This document shows, piece by piece, positions 43,541 through 51,684 of a stretch of 64,000 nucleotides of DNA. The stretch spans positions 47,448-111,447 of the forward strand of contig NZ_RCUW01000008.1 in assembly GCF_003667525.1 (NCBI RefSeq), in the 5' to 3' direction. Within the stretch, counting starts at the first letter, position 1. Each line of letters starts with the position of its first letter. This stretch comes from Mycetocola_B reblochoni. GTDB taxonomy: Bacteria; Actinomycetota; Actinomycetes; Actinomycetales; Microbacteriaceae. The position numbers were made by a program, and so were the translations under genes. The notes beneath the pieces are model-generated. The model was not told the DNA's origin, did no database searches, and worked only from the letters and a program-made list of their open reading frames with translations.

Positions 43541-45706
43541 ATGAACGAGCACCCCGCCCCGACCGTCGACGATCAGGAGGGCGGGCTCCGCGCCGAGGCG
43601 CTCGCGGTGCTGCGTGAGCTGACGGCCACGGGGAGCGCCGGCTTCCACCCCGGCCAGTTCGAGGCGATCGAGGCGCTCGTCGCCCGTCGCGAGCGTGCGC
43701 TCGTGGTCCAGCGCACCGGATGGGGCAAGTCGGCGGTGTACTTCGTCGCCACGCGCCTGCTGCGGAGCAGGGGCGCCGGTCCGACGCTGCTCATCTCGCC
43801 GCTGCTCGCTCTCATGCGCGACCAGGTCCAGGCGGCGGCGCGGGCCGGTGTGCGGGCCGCCGCCATCAACTCGGCGACGGCGCACGAGTGGGCCGACATC
43901 AGCGCCCAGCTGGCCGCCGACGAGGTCGACGTGCTGCTCGTCTCGCCGGAACGGCTCAACAACCCGCGATTCCGCGACGAGCAGCTGCCCGAGCTGGTCG
44001 CGCGCATGGGCATGCTCGTCGTCGACGAGGCGCACTGCATCTCCGACTGGGGCCACGACTTCCGCCCGGACTACCGGCGCATCCGTGAGCTCATCGAGCG
44101 GCTCCCCTCCGGCGTCCCCGTCCTCGCGACGACCGCGACGGCGAACGGCCGTGTCGTCGACGACGTCGCCGAGCAGCTCTCCGGCGGGGGAGCGGTGACG
44201 ACGATCCGCGGCTCGCTGGCCCGCGACTCGCTGCGGCTCGGCGTGCTCACCCTGCCGGATGCCGAGCGCCGCCTCGGCTGGCTCGTCCAGCACATCGGCT
44301 CGCTGGGGGGAAGCGGCATCATCTACACCCTGACCGTGTCGGCGGCGGAGGACACGGCGGCGGCGCTGCGCGCGGCCGGTCACCACGTCGAGGCCTACAC
44401 GGGACGCACCGACCCGGATGACCGGGTGCGCCTCGAGGACGAGCTCAAGCAGAACAGGGTGCGGGCGCTCGTGGCGACGAGTGCGCTCGGCATGGGCTTC
44501 GACAAGCCGGACCTCGGCTTCGTGATCCACCTGGGGTCGCCCTCCTCTCCCGTGTCGTACTACCAGCAGGTGGGCCGTGCGGGCAGGGGCGGCGGCACCG
44601 CCGACGTGCTGCTGCTGCCCGGGCGGGAGGACCCCGAGATCTGGCACTACTTCGCCACGGCCTCGATGCCGGACGAGCAGCGCACCACGCGCGTGCTCGA
44701 CGCCCTCGGCGACGAGCCGCTGTCCGTGGTGGCACTCGAGTCGCGCTCCTCGCTGAAGCGCAGCGCGCTGACGATGCTGCTCAAGGTGCTCGACGTCGAG
44801 GGCGCGGTCGACCGGGTCGGCTCCGGCTGGGTCCGCACGGATCGGCCGTGGAGCTACGACGCCGAGCGCTACGGACGCATCGCCAGGGAGCGCGTCGCCG
44901 AGCAGGAGGCGATGCTGGAGTACCAGCGCGGGACGATGTGCCGCATGGAGTTCTTGCAGCGCCAGCTCGACGACCCCACCGCCGCGGCGTGCGGGCGCTG
45001 CGACGTCTGCGCCGGGGCCTGGTACCCCCGCGAGGTGAGCGCCGAGGCCGACGGGGCCGCCCGGTCGAGCCTCGACAGGGTCGGCGTCGAGATCGCTCCG
45101 CGCGCCCAGTGGGCGAACGGCGTCGACCGGCTCGGCGTCCGCGACGAGTCGGGTGCGCCGCTCGGCAGCCGCATCGCCGAGGGCGAGCGGGCGGAGCCGG
45201 GCAGGGCGCTGGCCAGGCTCACCGACCTGGGCTGGGGAGGCCCGCTGCGGGAGCTGTTCGCGGCCGACGCCGCCGACGGCCCGGTGCCGCCGCGGATCGC
45301 CCAGGCCTGCGTTCGCGTCCTCGCCGAGTGGGACTGGTCGCGGCGGCCGGCGGCCGTGGTCTCGGTCCCCTCGCTGCGTCGGCCCCTGCTCGTGCGGTCG
45401 CTCGCCGAGCAGCTCGCCGGCATCGGCCGGCTGCCCGTCCTCGGCGAGCTCGACCGGAGCGGTGCCCCCGGCGTCGAGCCGGGCGGCAATAGCGTCTTCC
45501 GGCTGGCGGCCGTGTGGGGCACACTGCGGGTCGGGCGGGAGCTCGCCGCCCGGCTGGAGGCCCTGGCGGCGGAGCAGCCGGGCGCTCCGGTGCTGCTCGT
45601 CGACGACCTGGTCGACAGCAGGTGGACGATGACCGTCGCCGCGCGGGAGCTGCGCCGCGCGGGGGCCGCGGGGGTCCTGCCCTTCGCGCTCGCCGCTCAG
45701 GGCTAG
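43541..45706 (+). CDS. recQ: RecQ-family DNA helicase with a phosphoribosyltransferase-like C-terminus
   Basis: 721 aa. The ATPase core has Walker A RTGWGKSAVYF, DEAH in VVDEAHCISDWGHDFRPDY, the LATTATAN motif and the second lobe ending YQQVGRAGRGG. The zinc-binding cysteines are in TMCRMEFLQRQ and ACGRCDVC. The last about 100 residues have a PRTase-like fold: the VLLVDDLVDSRWTMTVAARELRRAGA segment resembles the PRPP loop of ComF-type proteins. RecQ unwinds branched DNA for recombination and repair. Start is leaderless. The C-terminal similarity is by eye. Confidence 0.9.
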   Translation: MNEHPAPTVDDQEGGLRAEALAVLRELTATGSAGFHPGQFEAIEALVARRERALVVQRTGWGKSAVYFVATRLLRSRGAGPTLLISPLLALMRDQVQAAARAGVRAAAINSATAHEWADISAQLAADEVDVLLVSPERLNNPRFRDEQLPELVARMGMLVVDEAHCISDWGHDFRPDYRRIRELIERLPSGVPVLATTATANGRVVDDVAEQLSGGGAVTTIRGSLARDSLRLGVLTLPDAERRLGWLVQHIGSLGGSGIIYTLTVSAAEDTAAALRAAGHHVEAYTGRTDPDDRVRLEDELKQNRVRALVATSALGMGFDKPDLGFVIHLGSPSSPVSYYQQVGRAGRGGGTADVLLLPGREDPEIWHYFATASMPDEQRTTRVLDALGDEPLSVVALESRSSLKRSALTMLLKVLDVEGAVDRVGSGWVRTDRPWSYDAERYGRIARERVAEQEAMLEYQRGTMCRMEFLQRQLDDPTAAACGRCDVCAGAWYPREVSAEADGAARSSLDRVGVEIAPRAQWANGVDRLGVRDESGAPLGSRIAEGERAEPGRALARLTDLGWGGPLRELFAADAADGPVPPRIAQACVRVLAEWDWSRRPAAVVSVPSLRRPLLVRSLAEQLAGIGRLPVLGELDRSGAPGVEPGGNSVFRLAAVWGTLRVGRELAARLEALAAEQPGAPVLLVDDLVDSRWTMTVAARELRRAGAAGVLPFALAAQG

Positions 45707-45790
45707 GGACTGTTGGACATGTCATTGCTGACGCTGCCTGCGCCTCAGGCTCGTGACTCCCAAACACCGGGTGTGGATTTCAGCGACCGC
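45707..45790. other. short gap between recQ and the MerR/VOC cassette, possible transfer boundary
   Basis: The gap is short but of different composition from recQ: it is less GC-rich and reads like part of an insertion sequence or scar (TGTTGGACATGTCATTGCTG around 45713-45732, and CCTCAGGCTCGTGACTCCC from 45742). No copy was seen elsewhere in the window, so this is suggestive only. Confidence 0.25.
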
Positions 45791-45821
45791 TTGACTCTGT
45801 CGTGACGTCAACCGACAGTGT
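45791..45821 (+). promoter_or_regulatory. MerR-type promoter with 19-base spacer and palindromic operator
   Basis: -35 TTGACT (45791-45796) and -10 CAGTGT (45816-45821) are 19 bases apart, longer than normal, as in MerR-family promoters. Between them ACTCTGTCG (45794-45802) and CGACAGTGT (45813-45821) form an inverted repeat with eight of nine bases paired and a 10-base centre. Transcription would start at about 45828, at the ATG of the VOC gene. Confidence 0.7.
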
Positions 45822-45828
45822 GATGTTC

Positions 45829-46323
45829 ATGACTGAGAACGACGGGCCGGCGATTGACCGATCGATCTATGTGATGCCGATGTTCGTGAACGTCGTGGTC
45901 AGTGACCTCCCGGCGTCGGAGGCACTCTACGCCGCGGCAGGGTTCGTCACTCTTGCGACCATCCCGGGGCCGAGCGGTGTGCCGTCGCTCGTGCATCTGC
46001 GTAGGGAAAGGCATCAGGACATCCTCATGACGCAGGGCGTCGCGGTGCGCGGATCCGTTTCCGCATCGTTTGCGGCGGGCAACGTCGACCTCGGGGACGT
46101 CGCTGATCGCCTCCGGTCGGCGGGCGCGGAGGTTGCGGGGCCGACGGACACTCCGTGGTTCACGAGCGATGTCACGTTCACGGACACGGATGGGAACACG
46201 GTCACTCTGACCGCTCCTCGTGTCGCGGATGACGCTGCTGCGCGGGCCTGGGCGAGCGATCAGATCACGGGTCACTTCGAGCTGCCCGAGGGAACAGCCG
46301 CCCCAACGTGCAACGAGGACTGA
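45829..46323 (+). CDS. VOC-superfamily (glyoxalase/bleomycin-resistance-like) protein
   Basis: 164 aa. The beta-alpha-beta units of the vicinal-oxygen-chelate fold are seen (MFVNVVVSDLPASEALYAAAGF and VTFTDTDGNTVTLTAP), the usual form of small resistance or ring-cleavage proteins. Metal ligands are not clear. ATG 45829 is chosen because the MerR-type promoter puts transcription start there; in-frame starts at 45802 and 45823 would need a leader the promoter does not give. It overlaps the start region of the MerR gene only by spacing (10 bases) and forms a likely operon. Function unknown; members bind drugs such as bleomycin. Confidence 0.8.
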   Translation: MTENDGPAIDRSIYVMPMFVNVVVSDLPASEALYAAAGFVTLATIPGPSGVPSLVHLRRERHQDILMTQGVAVRGSVSASFAAGNVDLGDVADRLRSAGAEVAGPTDTPWFTSDVTFTDTDGNTVTLTAPRVADDAAARAWASDQITGHFELPEGTAAPTCNED

Positions 46324-46333
46324 GGAACGCGCC

Positions 46334-47083
46334 GTGACCGAGTGGCCGATCAGAGACCTTGCGAAGGCGACAGGGCTCACCAGCCGAACGCTCCGGCACT
46401 ACGAGCAGATTGGCCTTCTCCTCCCCTCGCGGGTCGCGAGCAACGGATACCGCTTCTACGGGGACGCGGAGATCTCGCGGCTCTACCGAATACTGTCGCT
46501 GCGCGCGCTCGACCTCCCTCTCGCAACCATTCACGGTGCGCTCGATGAGAAGACCTCTCTCGCTGACGCGATCGAAACACATCTCGGGCTGCTTGAGGAT
46601 CGTCGAGACCGAACCATCGAACAGATCACCCTCGTCCGGAACACCCTCGACGCGGTGAAGGAGGGCAGTTCCCTGTCTATCGAGGACGTCTTCGCAGGCA
46701 CCGACCAGAGTCAGTTCGAGTCCGAAGTACGCGCCCGCTGGGGTGACGAAGCGTGGGAACGCAGCACTGTGCGCCTCGCCGGCATGACTGACGAACAACG
46801 CGAATCCGACAGCCAGAGGAGCCGCGACGTCAACGCAGCGTTGCGGGCCGCGGCCGAGGACGGCGAGGACCCACGAAGCTCGCGATTCCAACGATTGGTC
46901 GCGGACCATCATCAGTGGGTTGCCGAGTTTTGGGGAGGCAGAGAACCCGACCGTGAGGGGTATACGGGTCTCTCCGAGTTGTACGTGGCCGATCCCCGGT
47001 TCGCGGCGAACTACGGCGGCGAGAACAACGCCGAGGTCGTTCGAGAGGCAATGCAGGTCTGGGTGAGAGCCAATCTCGAATGA
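46334..47083 (+). CDS. MerR-family regulator with TipAS-like drug-binding domain
   Basis: 249 aa. The N-terminal MerR domain PIRDLAKATGLTSRTLRHYEQIGLL has the winged helix-turn-helix; the dimerisation coiled coil covers about residues 75-105. The C-terminal part (from about 120) contains WGDEAWERSTVRLAGMTDEQRE and AEFWGGREPDREGYTGLSELYVADPRFAANYGG, as in TipAS/Mta domains that bind thiopeptides and other drugs. GTG 46334 follows GAGGAA. It most likely controls the promoter at 45791, making a self-contained sensor with the VOC gene. Confidence 0.92.
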   Translation: MTEWPIRDLAKATGLTSRTLRHYEQIGLLLPSRVASNGYRFYGDAEISRLYRILSLRALDLPLATIHGALDEKTSLADAIETHLGLLEDRRDRTIEQITLVRNTLDAVKEGSSLSIEDVFAGTDQSQFESEVRARWGDEAWERSTVRLAGMTDEQRESDSQRSRDVNAALRAAAEDGEDPRSSRFQRLVADHHQWVAEFWGGREPDREGYTGLSELYVADPRFAANYGGENNAEVVREAMQVWVRANLE

Positions 47084-47165
47084 CAGATGGGTGGTGTTTC
47101 ACCGAAGCAGTCCGGTCAACTACCCCGTCCCGCGGGCGGCCGGACACGGCGGGCGTGACGGACCG

Positions 47166-48770
47166 TCAGGCGATCACGAGGATCGCGTCCGCCATGAGCT
47201 CGCGCACACGGGGCAGCAGCGAGCCCTCGAGCGCTGCCGCGTCGGCGTCGAGCAGCTCGGCGAGCGCGTCCACGATCACGCCGACCGCGAGCTCGCCGTC
47301 GCAGGCGCCGACGAACGCGGCCAGTCCGGTGTCCAGCGGCACCGCGCGGCCGAAGCCGGCGCCCTGGCGGAGCGCCATGACGGTGGGGTCCTCCGCGCCG
47401 GGCCAGTAGTGGCGCTCCTCCGTCACGTCGGGGGCGACGCGGAGCCGGGTGGCACGGAGGGCGTCGTCGTCGAGCGTGTTCTGCGCGTCCCAGCCGGCGA
47501 GCGCGTCGGACAGGTGCGACCCGAGGCCGGCGGGCACGCTCGTCAGCGCGGTGTGCAGCCGCTCGGTCCGGCGCAGGGGGACCCGTCGGTTCGGCCCGTC
47601 GTCGCTCGGCCGGCGCAGCAGCACGTAGCCCAGGCCGATCCGGCGCACGCCCCTGCGCTCGAAGTCGTCGAGCCACGCGTCGTAGAGGCCGTCGAACGCG
47701 CGGGTGCCCTCGTGCGTGCCGCCGTCCCTGATCCAGGTCTCGGCGTACTCGGCCGGGTCCTGCAGCTCCCGTTCGATGACCCAGTGCTCCACCCCGACCG
47801 CCCAGGACGCGAGACGGTCCATGCCGGCCTCCGCCGCGGTGTACTCCCAGTTGCCGAGCATCTGCAGCATGCCGCCCGGCGCCAGGTGCTCGACCGCGCC
47901 GCGCACGACCAGCTCGACGATCCCGTCGCCGACGAGGCCGCCGTCCCGGTACTCGTACGCGGGGACGTCGGCCGTCCGCGGGGTGATCACGAACGGCGGG
48001 TTGGTGACGATCAGGTCGAAGCGCTCGCCGGCGACCGGCTCGTACATGCTGCCATGCCGGAACTCGATGCCGTCGATGCCGTTGAGGGCGGCGTTGAACC
48101 GCGCGAAGCGGAGCGCCCGCTCGGAGATGTCCGTCGCGACGACCACGTCGGCCAGGCGCGAGGCGTGCATGGCCTGCACACCGCAGCCGGTGCCGATGTC
48201 GAGCGCCCTGCCGACGGGGCGGGGGAGCATGAGGCCGATGAGCGTCGTCGTCGCGCCGCCGATCCCGAGCACGTGGTCCTCGTCGAGCGCCCGGCCGAGC
48301 ACCATCTCGCCGAGGTCGGAGGCGATCCACCAGCTTCCGGCGCCCCTGGCGTCGATGAAGCTGTACGGCCGCAGGTCGATGAGCGCGCGCACGCCGTCAC
48401 GCAGGTCCACGTCGCCATCGCCGGGCGAATCGGTGCCGAGTTGAGCACTGCCGAGTTGAGCGCTGCCGAGGAGGCCCGAGCGCTCCAGCGCGTCCAGCCC
48501 GCTCGCGGGGAACGCCGCCTCTGCCGCCTCCCGCGCCACCGTCTCGCCCAGCACGAAGAGCCGGGCGAGCGTGACCAGCGGCGTCGACGGAGCACCGCGC
48601 AGGCGACGAACGGCGGAGAGCCGCTGCGAGCGGTGCAGGGCGGCCTCCGCCTCCTCGCCCCAGAGCTCGGCCACCGCGGGGACGGTGTACCCGGCCCGGT
48701 CGAGGTCGTGGCGGATGCGGTCGATGAGCTCTGCGGGAACGGTCGTGTGCACCCGACCATTCAACTGCAT
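47166..48770 (-). CDS. SAM-dependent methyltransferase, large two-domain type
   Basis: 534 aa. An N-terminal helical domain of about 170 residues (containing a GSAQLGSAQLG repeat) precedes a class I methyltransferase with the SAM loop ALDIGTGCGVQAMHAS (about residue 190) and the NPPF amino-methylation motif in LIVTNPPFVI (about residue 257). The C-terminal region of about 200 residues is unique and ends MADAILVIA. NPPF/NPPY-type enzymes methylate adenines, glutamines or rRNA bases; the substrate is not readable. ATG 48770 is the first good start. A wide family in actinobacteria. Confidence 0.88.
   Translation of the reverse strand: MQLNGRVHTTVPAELIDRIRHDLDRAGYTVPAVAELWGEEAEAALHRSQRLSAVRRLRGAPSTPLVTLARLFVLGETVAREAAEAAFPASGLDALERSGLLGSAQLGSAQLGTDSPGDGDVDLRDGVRALIDLRPYSFIDARGAGSWWIASDLGEMVLGRALDEDHVLGIGGATTTLIGLMLPRPVGRALDIGTGCGVQAMHASRLADVVVATDISERALRFARFNAALNGIDGIEFRHGSMYEPVAGERFDLIVTNPPFVITPRTADVPAYEYRDGGLVGDGIVELVVRGAVEHLAPGGMLQMLGNWEYTAAEAGMDRLASWAVGVEHWVIERELQDPAEYAETWIRDGGTHEGTRAFDGLYDAWLDDFERRGVRRIGLGYVLLRRPSDDGPNRRVPLRRTERLHTALTSVPAGLGSHLSDALAGWDAQNTLDDDALRATRLRVAPDVTEERHYWPGAEDPTVMALRQGAGFGRAVPLDTGLAAFVGACDGELAVGVIVDALAELLDADAAALEGSLLPRVRELMADAILVIA
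48434..48463. repeat. two-copy 15-base direct repeat in the methyltransferase gene
   Basis: The unit TGCCGAGTTGAGCAC and its near copy TGCCGAGTTGAGCGC lie head to tail, encoding the GSAQL-GSAQL residues. In-frame duplication. Confidence 0.75.
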
Positions 48771-48823
48771 GGCCGTATCGGCGACGGGCCGACCCCGGCC
48801 TCGCCAGCCCCCGCGACGTGACG

Positions 48824-48829
48824 TACCCT
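48824..48829 (+). promoter_or_regulatory. -10 element of the small helical protein gene (leaderless)
   Basis: TACCCT followed by GGGGTG and the ATG at 48836. Confidence 0.55.
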
Positions 48830-48835
48830 GGGGTG

Positions 48836-49186
48836 ATGCCGCAGATCCGGACCCTGTCAGCCCGTAGGGCCGACGCACGCCTGGAGCTCTCGGCCATCGT
48901 CGAGCACCGCGCCCGCGACGGCGAGGACCCGGCGGAGTTCCTTCCCGAGCTGCCCGGCATCGACGAGATCGTCGTCAGGGCGCTCGTCGACGAGCAGCTG
49001 CACTCCCGCGGCCTCGCGGCCGAGTTCGCCCTGGCGCGTCTGGCCGCCGCCTCGCACATCGAGGACGCGGAGGAGCACCGCGCCACCGTCGACCGGATCG
49101 AGCTGTCGGTTCTGCGTGACATCGCCGAGCTGCACCCCGACCTGACGCGAGCGGTCTGGTCGATGATCGGCCGCATCGGTCTCTGA
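48836..49186 (+). CDS. small helical protein of unknown function
   Basis: 116 aa, family not recognised. It is predicted to be almost all alpha-helical, with amphipathic segments (RRADARLELSAIVEHRAR, DEIVVRALVDEQLHSRGLAAEFALARLAAA, EEHRATVDRIELSVLRDIAEL). ATG 48836 is chosen from the leaderless promoter. It is divergent from the methyltransferase gene, with 65 bases between starts, and precedes the DUF6049 gene by 167 bases. Confidence 0.65.
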   Translation: MPQIRTLSARRADARLELSAIVEHRARDGEDPAEFLPELPGIDEIVVRALVDEQLHSRGLAAEFALARLAAASHIEDAEEHRATVDRIELSVLRDIAELHPDLTRAVWSMIGRIGL

Positions 49187-49311
49187 GCCCTCCGCCGACG
49201 AGGCGCACGGCCGCACCGTCTGCGGCCCGCCGAGCCGGAGGCGAGCGCCGCGGACGGACAGGGATCGCAGCCACTCCGGCCGGGACGGGGTCCTGTCACA
49301 GCGATGAGCCA

Positions 49312-49317
49312 TACAAT
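49312..49317 (+). promoter_or_regulatory. -10 element before the DUF6049 gene
   Basis: TACAAT, the best -10 match in this area, 36 bases before the ATG of the DUF6049 gene. It serves the DUF6049-murJ operon. Confidence 0.45.
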
Positions 49318-49353
49318 CGGGGGACGCCGGTCCGAGCCCGGCCTCCCACCCCT

Positions 49354-51684
49354 ATGACTGATCACCGTTCCCCTGGCTTCGCGCGGACCGCTGCGGCGGC
49401 AGCGCTCTCGCTGGTGACGCTGCTCGGCGCCGGAACGGCCGCGCTGCCGGCTGCCGCGGCGCCGGCCACGGGTGCCCTGTCCGCGACCAGGAGTGCCGGG
49501 ACGTCGGTCGAGGTGACCGCCGTCCCCGCCGACCGGGGCGTCGTCGGGCCGGACGAGGCGGTCCCCGTCCGCATCACCGTCGAGAACACCGGGACGACGA
49601 CCGTCCCCGCGGGCACGGTGTCACTCAGCTACAGCTCGCGCCAGCTGCAGGACCGCGCGCAGCTGGACGACTGGCTCACCGGCGCGGACGAGTCGTCCAC
49701 CCCGAAGTGGCTCGGCCAGACCACCGCCGAGGAGCTGCGCCCGGGGGAGCGGGAGACGATCACGACGGTCTCCATCGACCCGGAGGCGCTGCAGCTGGCC
49801 CAGACGCTCCCCGCAGCGGGAAGCTACCGGATGACCGTGCACTACGCGGCAGACGACGTCTCCGTCTTCGAGCGCTCCAGCTTCGTCTGGCGCCCAGACG
49901 AGGACGCCGCGCAACCGGAGCAGCGCGTCGTCGTCGCCGCCCCCGTCACCGTCCCCGCGGACGGAGTGGGCACGATCCCCGCCGACGACCTCGCACGATA
50001 CACCGCGGTGAACGGCACGCTGAGCCGACAGCTGGACGCCCTCGAGAACAGGGATGTGGCGATCGGCATCGACCCGCGCATCATCGTCTCTATCCGCGTG
50101 CTCGGCAGCACGGCGCCCGACGCGGCGGTCGACTGGCTCGAGCGCCTCGCCGACATCGACAACGAGGTGTTCCCCCTGCAGTACGGGGACGCCGACGCCG
50201 CCCTGACCGTCGCCGCGGCGGCCGAGAACGGCAGCGCCCTGGAGTCGCTCCCTGAGCCGGGCTCCTTCGAGTACGCGATCGACCCGGCCAACTTCGTCGA
50301 CGCCGACCCCGGCCTCATCCCCACCCTCGACCCCAGCCCCGCAGGGCGGGCGGCGGGGGAGTCCTCCGCCACGCCGAGCGCAACGCCGAGCGAGGAGCCG
50401 GCCCCCGAGCCGGACGCCGAGGACCTGCCCAGCCGCGAGCAGCTGCTCGACTGGGACTACGCGACGAGCTCCGTGGTCTGGCCGAGCTCCGGCACGGTGA
50501 CGGCGTCGGGGCTGTCCGTGTTCTCCGGACCCGAGGGCGACGTCGACACGATCGTGTCCTCGGCCCAGATCTCCCCCGCCGAGGGCGCGTCGGCGTCGGC
50601 CGCCGCCCGGGTCGGCGACGCCGGGACGCTGGTGTCGGACGCGGCGCTGTCCGCTCACCTCATGGCCGCCGCCGCGGCGCCCAGCGCCCAGGCGAGGGAC
50701 GAGGCGGTCAACGAGCTTTCCCAGGTGCTCGGCGTCATCGCCTCCGCGCCGGCCGACCCCTCCGCGGAACCGGCACCCCTCCTGCTCACGGCGGAGCGCT
50801 CCTGGGTCGACAACACGAGCGCCTTCGGCGACGCGGTCGACGAGCTCGCCGGCACCGACGGCGTGACCCTCGAGGGCATCACCTCCCTCGCCGAGGACGA
50901 GCGGGCCGCGGCCACGCTGACCGAGGGCTCGTTCGATGCGGACGTGGTCGCTCCGGCGGCGGAGCTCCTGGCCGGCCAGGACCGGCTCACCGCCTTCTCC
51001 AGCGCGCTCGACCCCGCCGACGCCGACGAGATGCTCGGCCGCGAACGCGCCCAGCTGCTCGCACTGCTCGCCGACGGCTGGCGCGACGACCCCGAGGGCT
51101 GGGCCGCGGCGGTTGCGGCGCACGAGACCCAGACGAAGGACACCCTCGGCGCGGTCACACTCGTCACGGTGAGCCAGATCAACGTCATCTCCGGTCAGGC
51201 GTCCCTGCCGTTCACCGTGCGCAACGACCTCGCCTACCCGGTGACCATCACCCTCAGTGCGACGCCGGACAACCCCCGGCTCACGGTCGACCCGGAGACG
51301 ACGACGACGATCGCGGCGGGAGCGCACAGCTCGCTGCCCCTGGGCGTGAAGGCACGGCTCGGAAACGGCGACGTGGTCCTCTCCGTCCAGCTGTCGACCG
51401 AGTCGGGCGTCGCGGTCGGCGAGCCGACGGAGGTCATGTTGAACGTCCGCGCGGACTGGGAGGGGATCGGTATCCTCGTCCTCGGCTCGCTCGTCGGTCT
51501 GCTGTTCGTCGGCGGGCTGATCCGCACGGTGCGCCGCCGTCGTGCGGCGCGGCCCGTCGCCGCCGCGGCGCAGGCCCCCGGGGACGACGCCAGCACGGAC
51601 GAGACCACAATCAGCACCGGCACCGGCACCGGCACCGACGAGACCAGCACCGACAGCACCCCCGGAGAGACCCCACGTGGCTAA
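49354..51684 (+). CDS. DUF6049-family exported membrane protein upstream of murJ
   Basis: 776 aa. A signal peptide (SLVTLLGAGTAALPAAAAP) is followed by a very large extracytoplasmic part, with an Ig-like beta region near the N-terminus (VPVRITVENTGTTTVPAGTV) and near the C-terminus (LPFTVRNDLAYPVTITL), then one transmembrane helix (IGILVLGSLVGLLFVGGLI) and a short Thr/Gly-rich tail. Such proteins are always found just before murJ in actinobacteria, so a role in peptidoglycan assembly around MurJ is likely but unproven. The stop overlaps the murJ start by eight bases. Confidence 0.88.
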   Translation: MTDHRSPGFARTAAAAALSLVTLLGAGTAALPAAAAPATGALSATRSAGTSVEVTAVPADRGVVGPDEAVPVRITVENTGTTTVPAGTVSLSYSSRQLQDRAQLDDWLTGADESSTPKWLGQTTAEELRPGERETITTVSIDPEALQLAQTLPAAGSYRMTVHYAADDVSVFERSSFVWRPDEDAAQPEQRVVVAAPVTVPADGVGTIPADDLARYTAVNGTLSRQLDALENRDVAIGIDPRIIVSIRVLGSTAPDAAVDWLERLADIDNEVFPLQYGDADAALTVAAAAENGSALESLPEPGSFEYAIDPANFVDADPGLIPTLDPSPAGRAAGESSATPSATPSEEPAPEPDAEDLPSREQLLDWDYATSSVVWPSSGTVTASGLSVFSGPEGDVDTIVSSAQISPAEGASASAAARVGDAGTLVSDAALSAHLMAAAAAPSAQARDEAVNELSQVLGVIASAPADPSAEPAPLLLTAERSWVDNTSAFGDAVDELAGTDGVTLEGITSLAEDERAAATLTEGSFDADVVAPAAELLAGQDRLTAFSSALDPADADEMLGRERAQLLALLADGWRDDPEGWAAAVAAHETQTKDTLGAVTLVTVSQINVISGQASLPFTVRNDLAYPVTITLSATPDNPRLTVDPETTTTIAAGAHSSLPLGVKARLGNGDVVLSVQLSTESGVAVGEPTEVMLNVRADWEGIGILVLGSLVGLLFVGGLIRTVRRRRAARPVAAAAQAPGDDASTDETTISTGTGTGTDETSTDSTPGETPRG

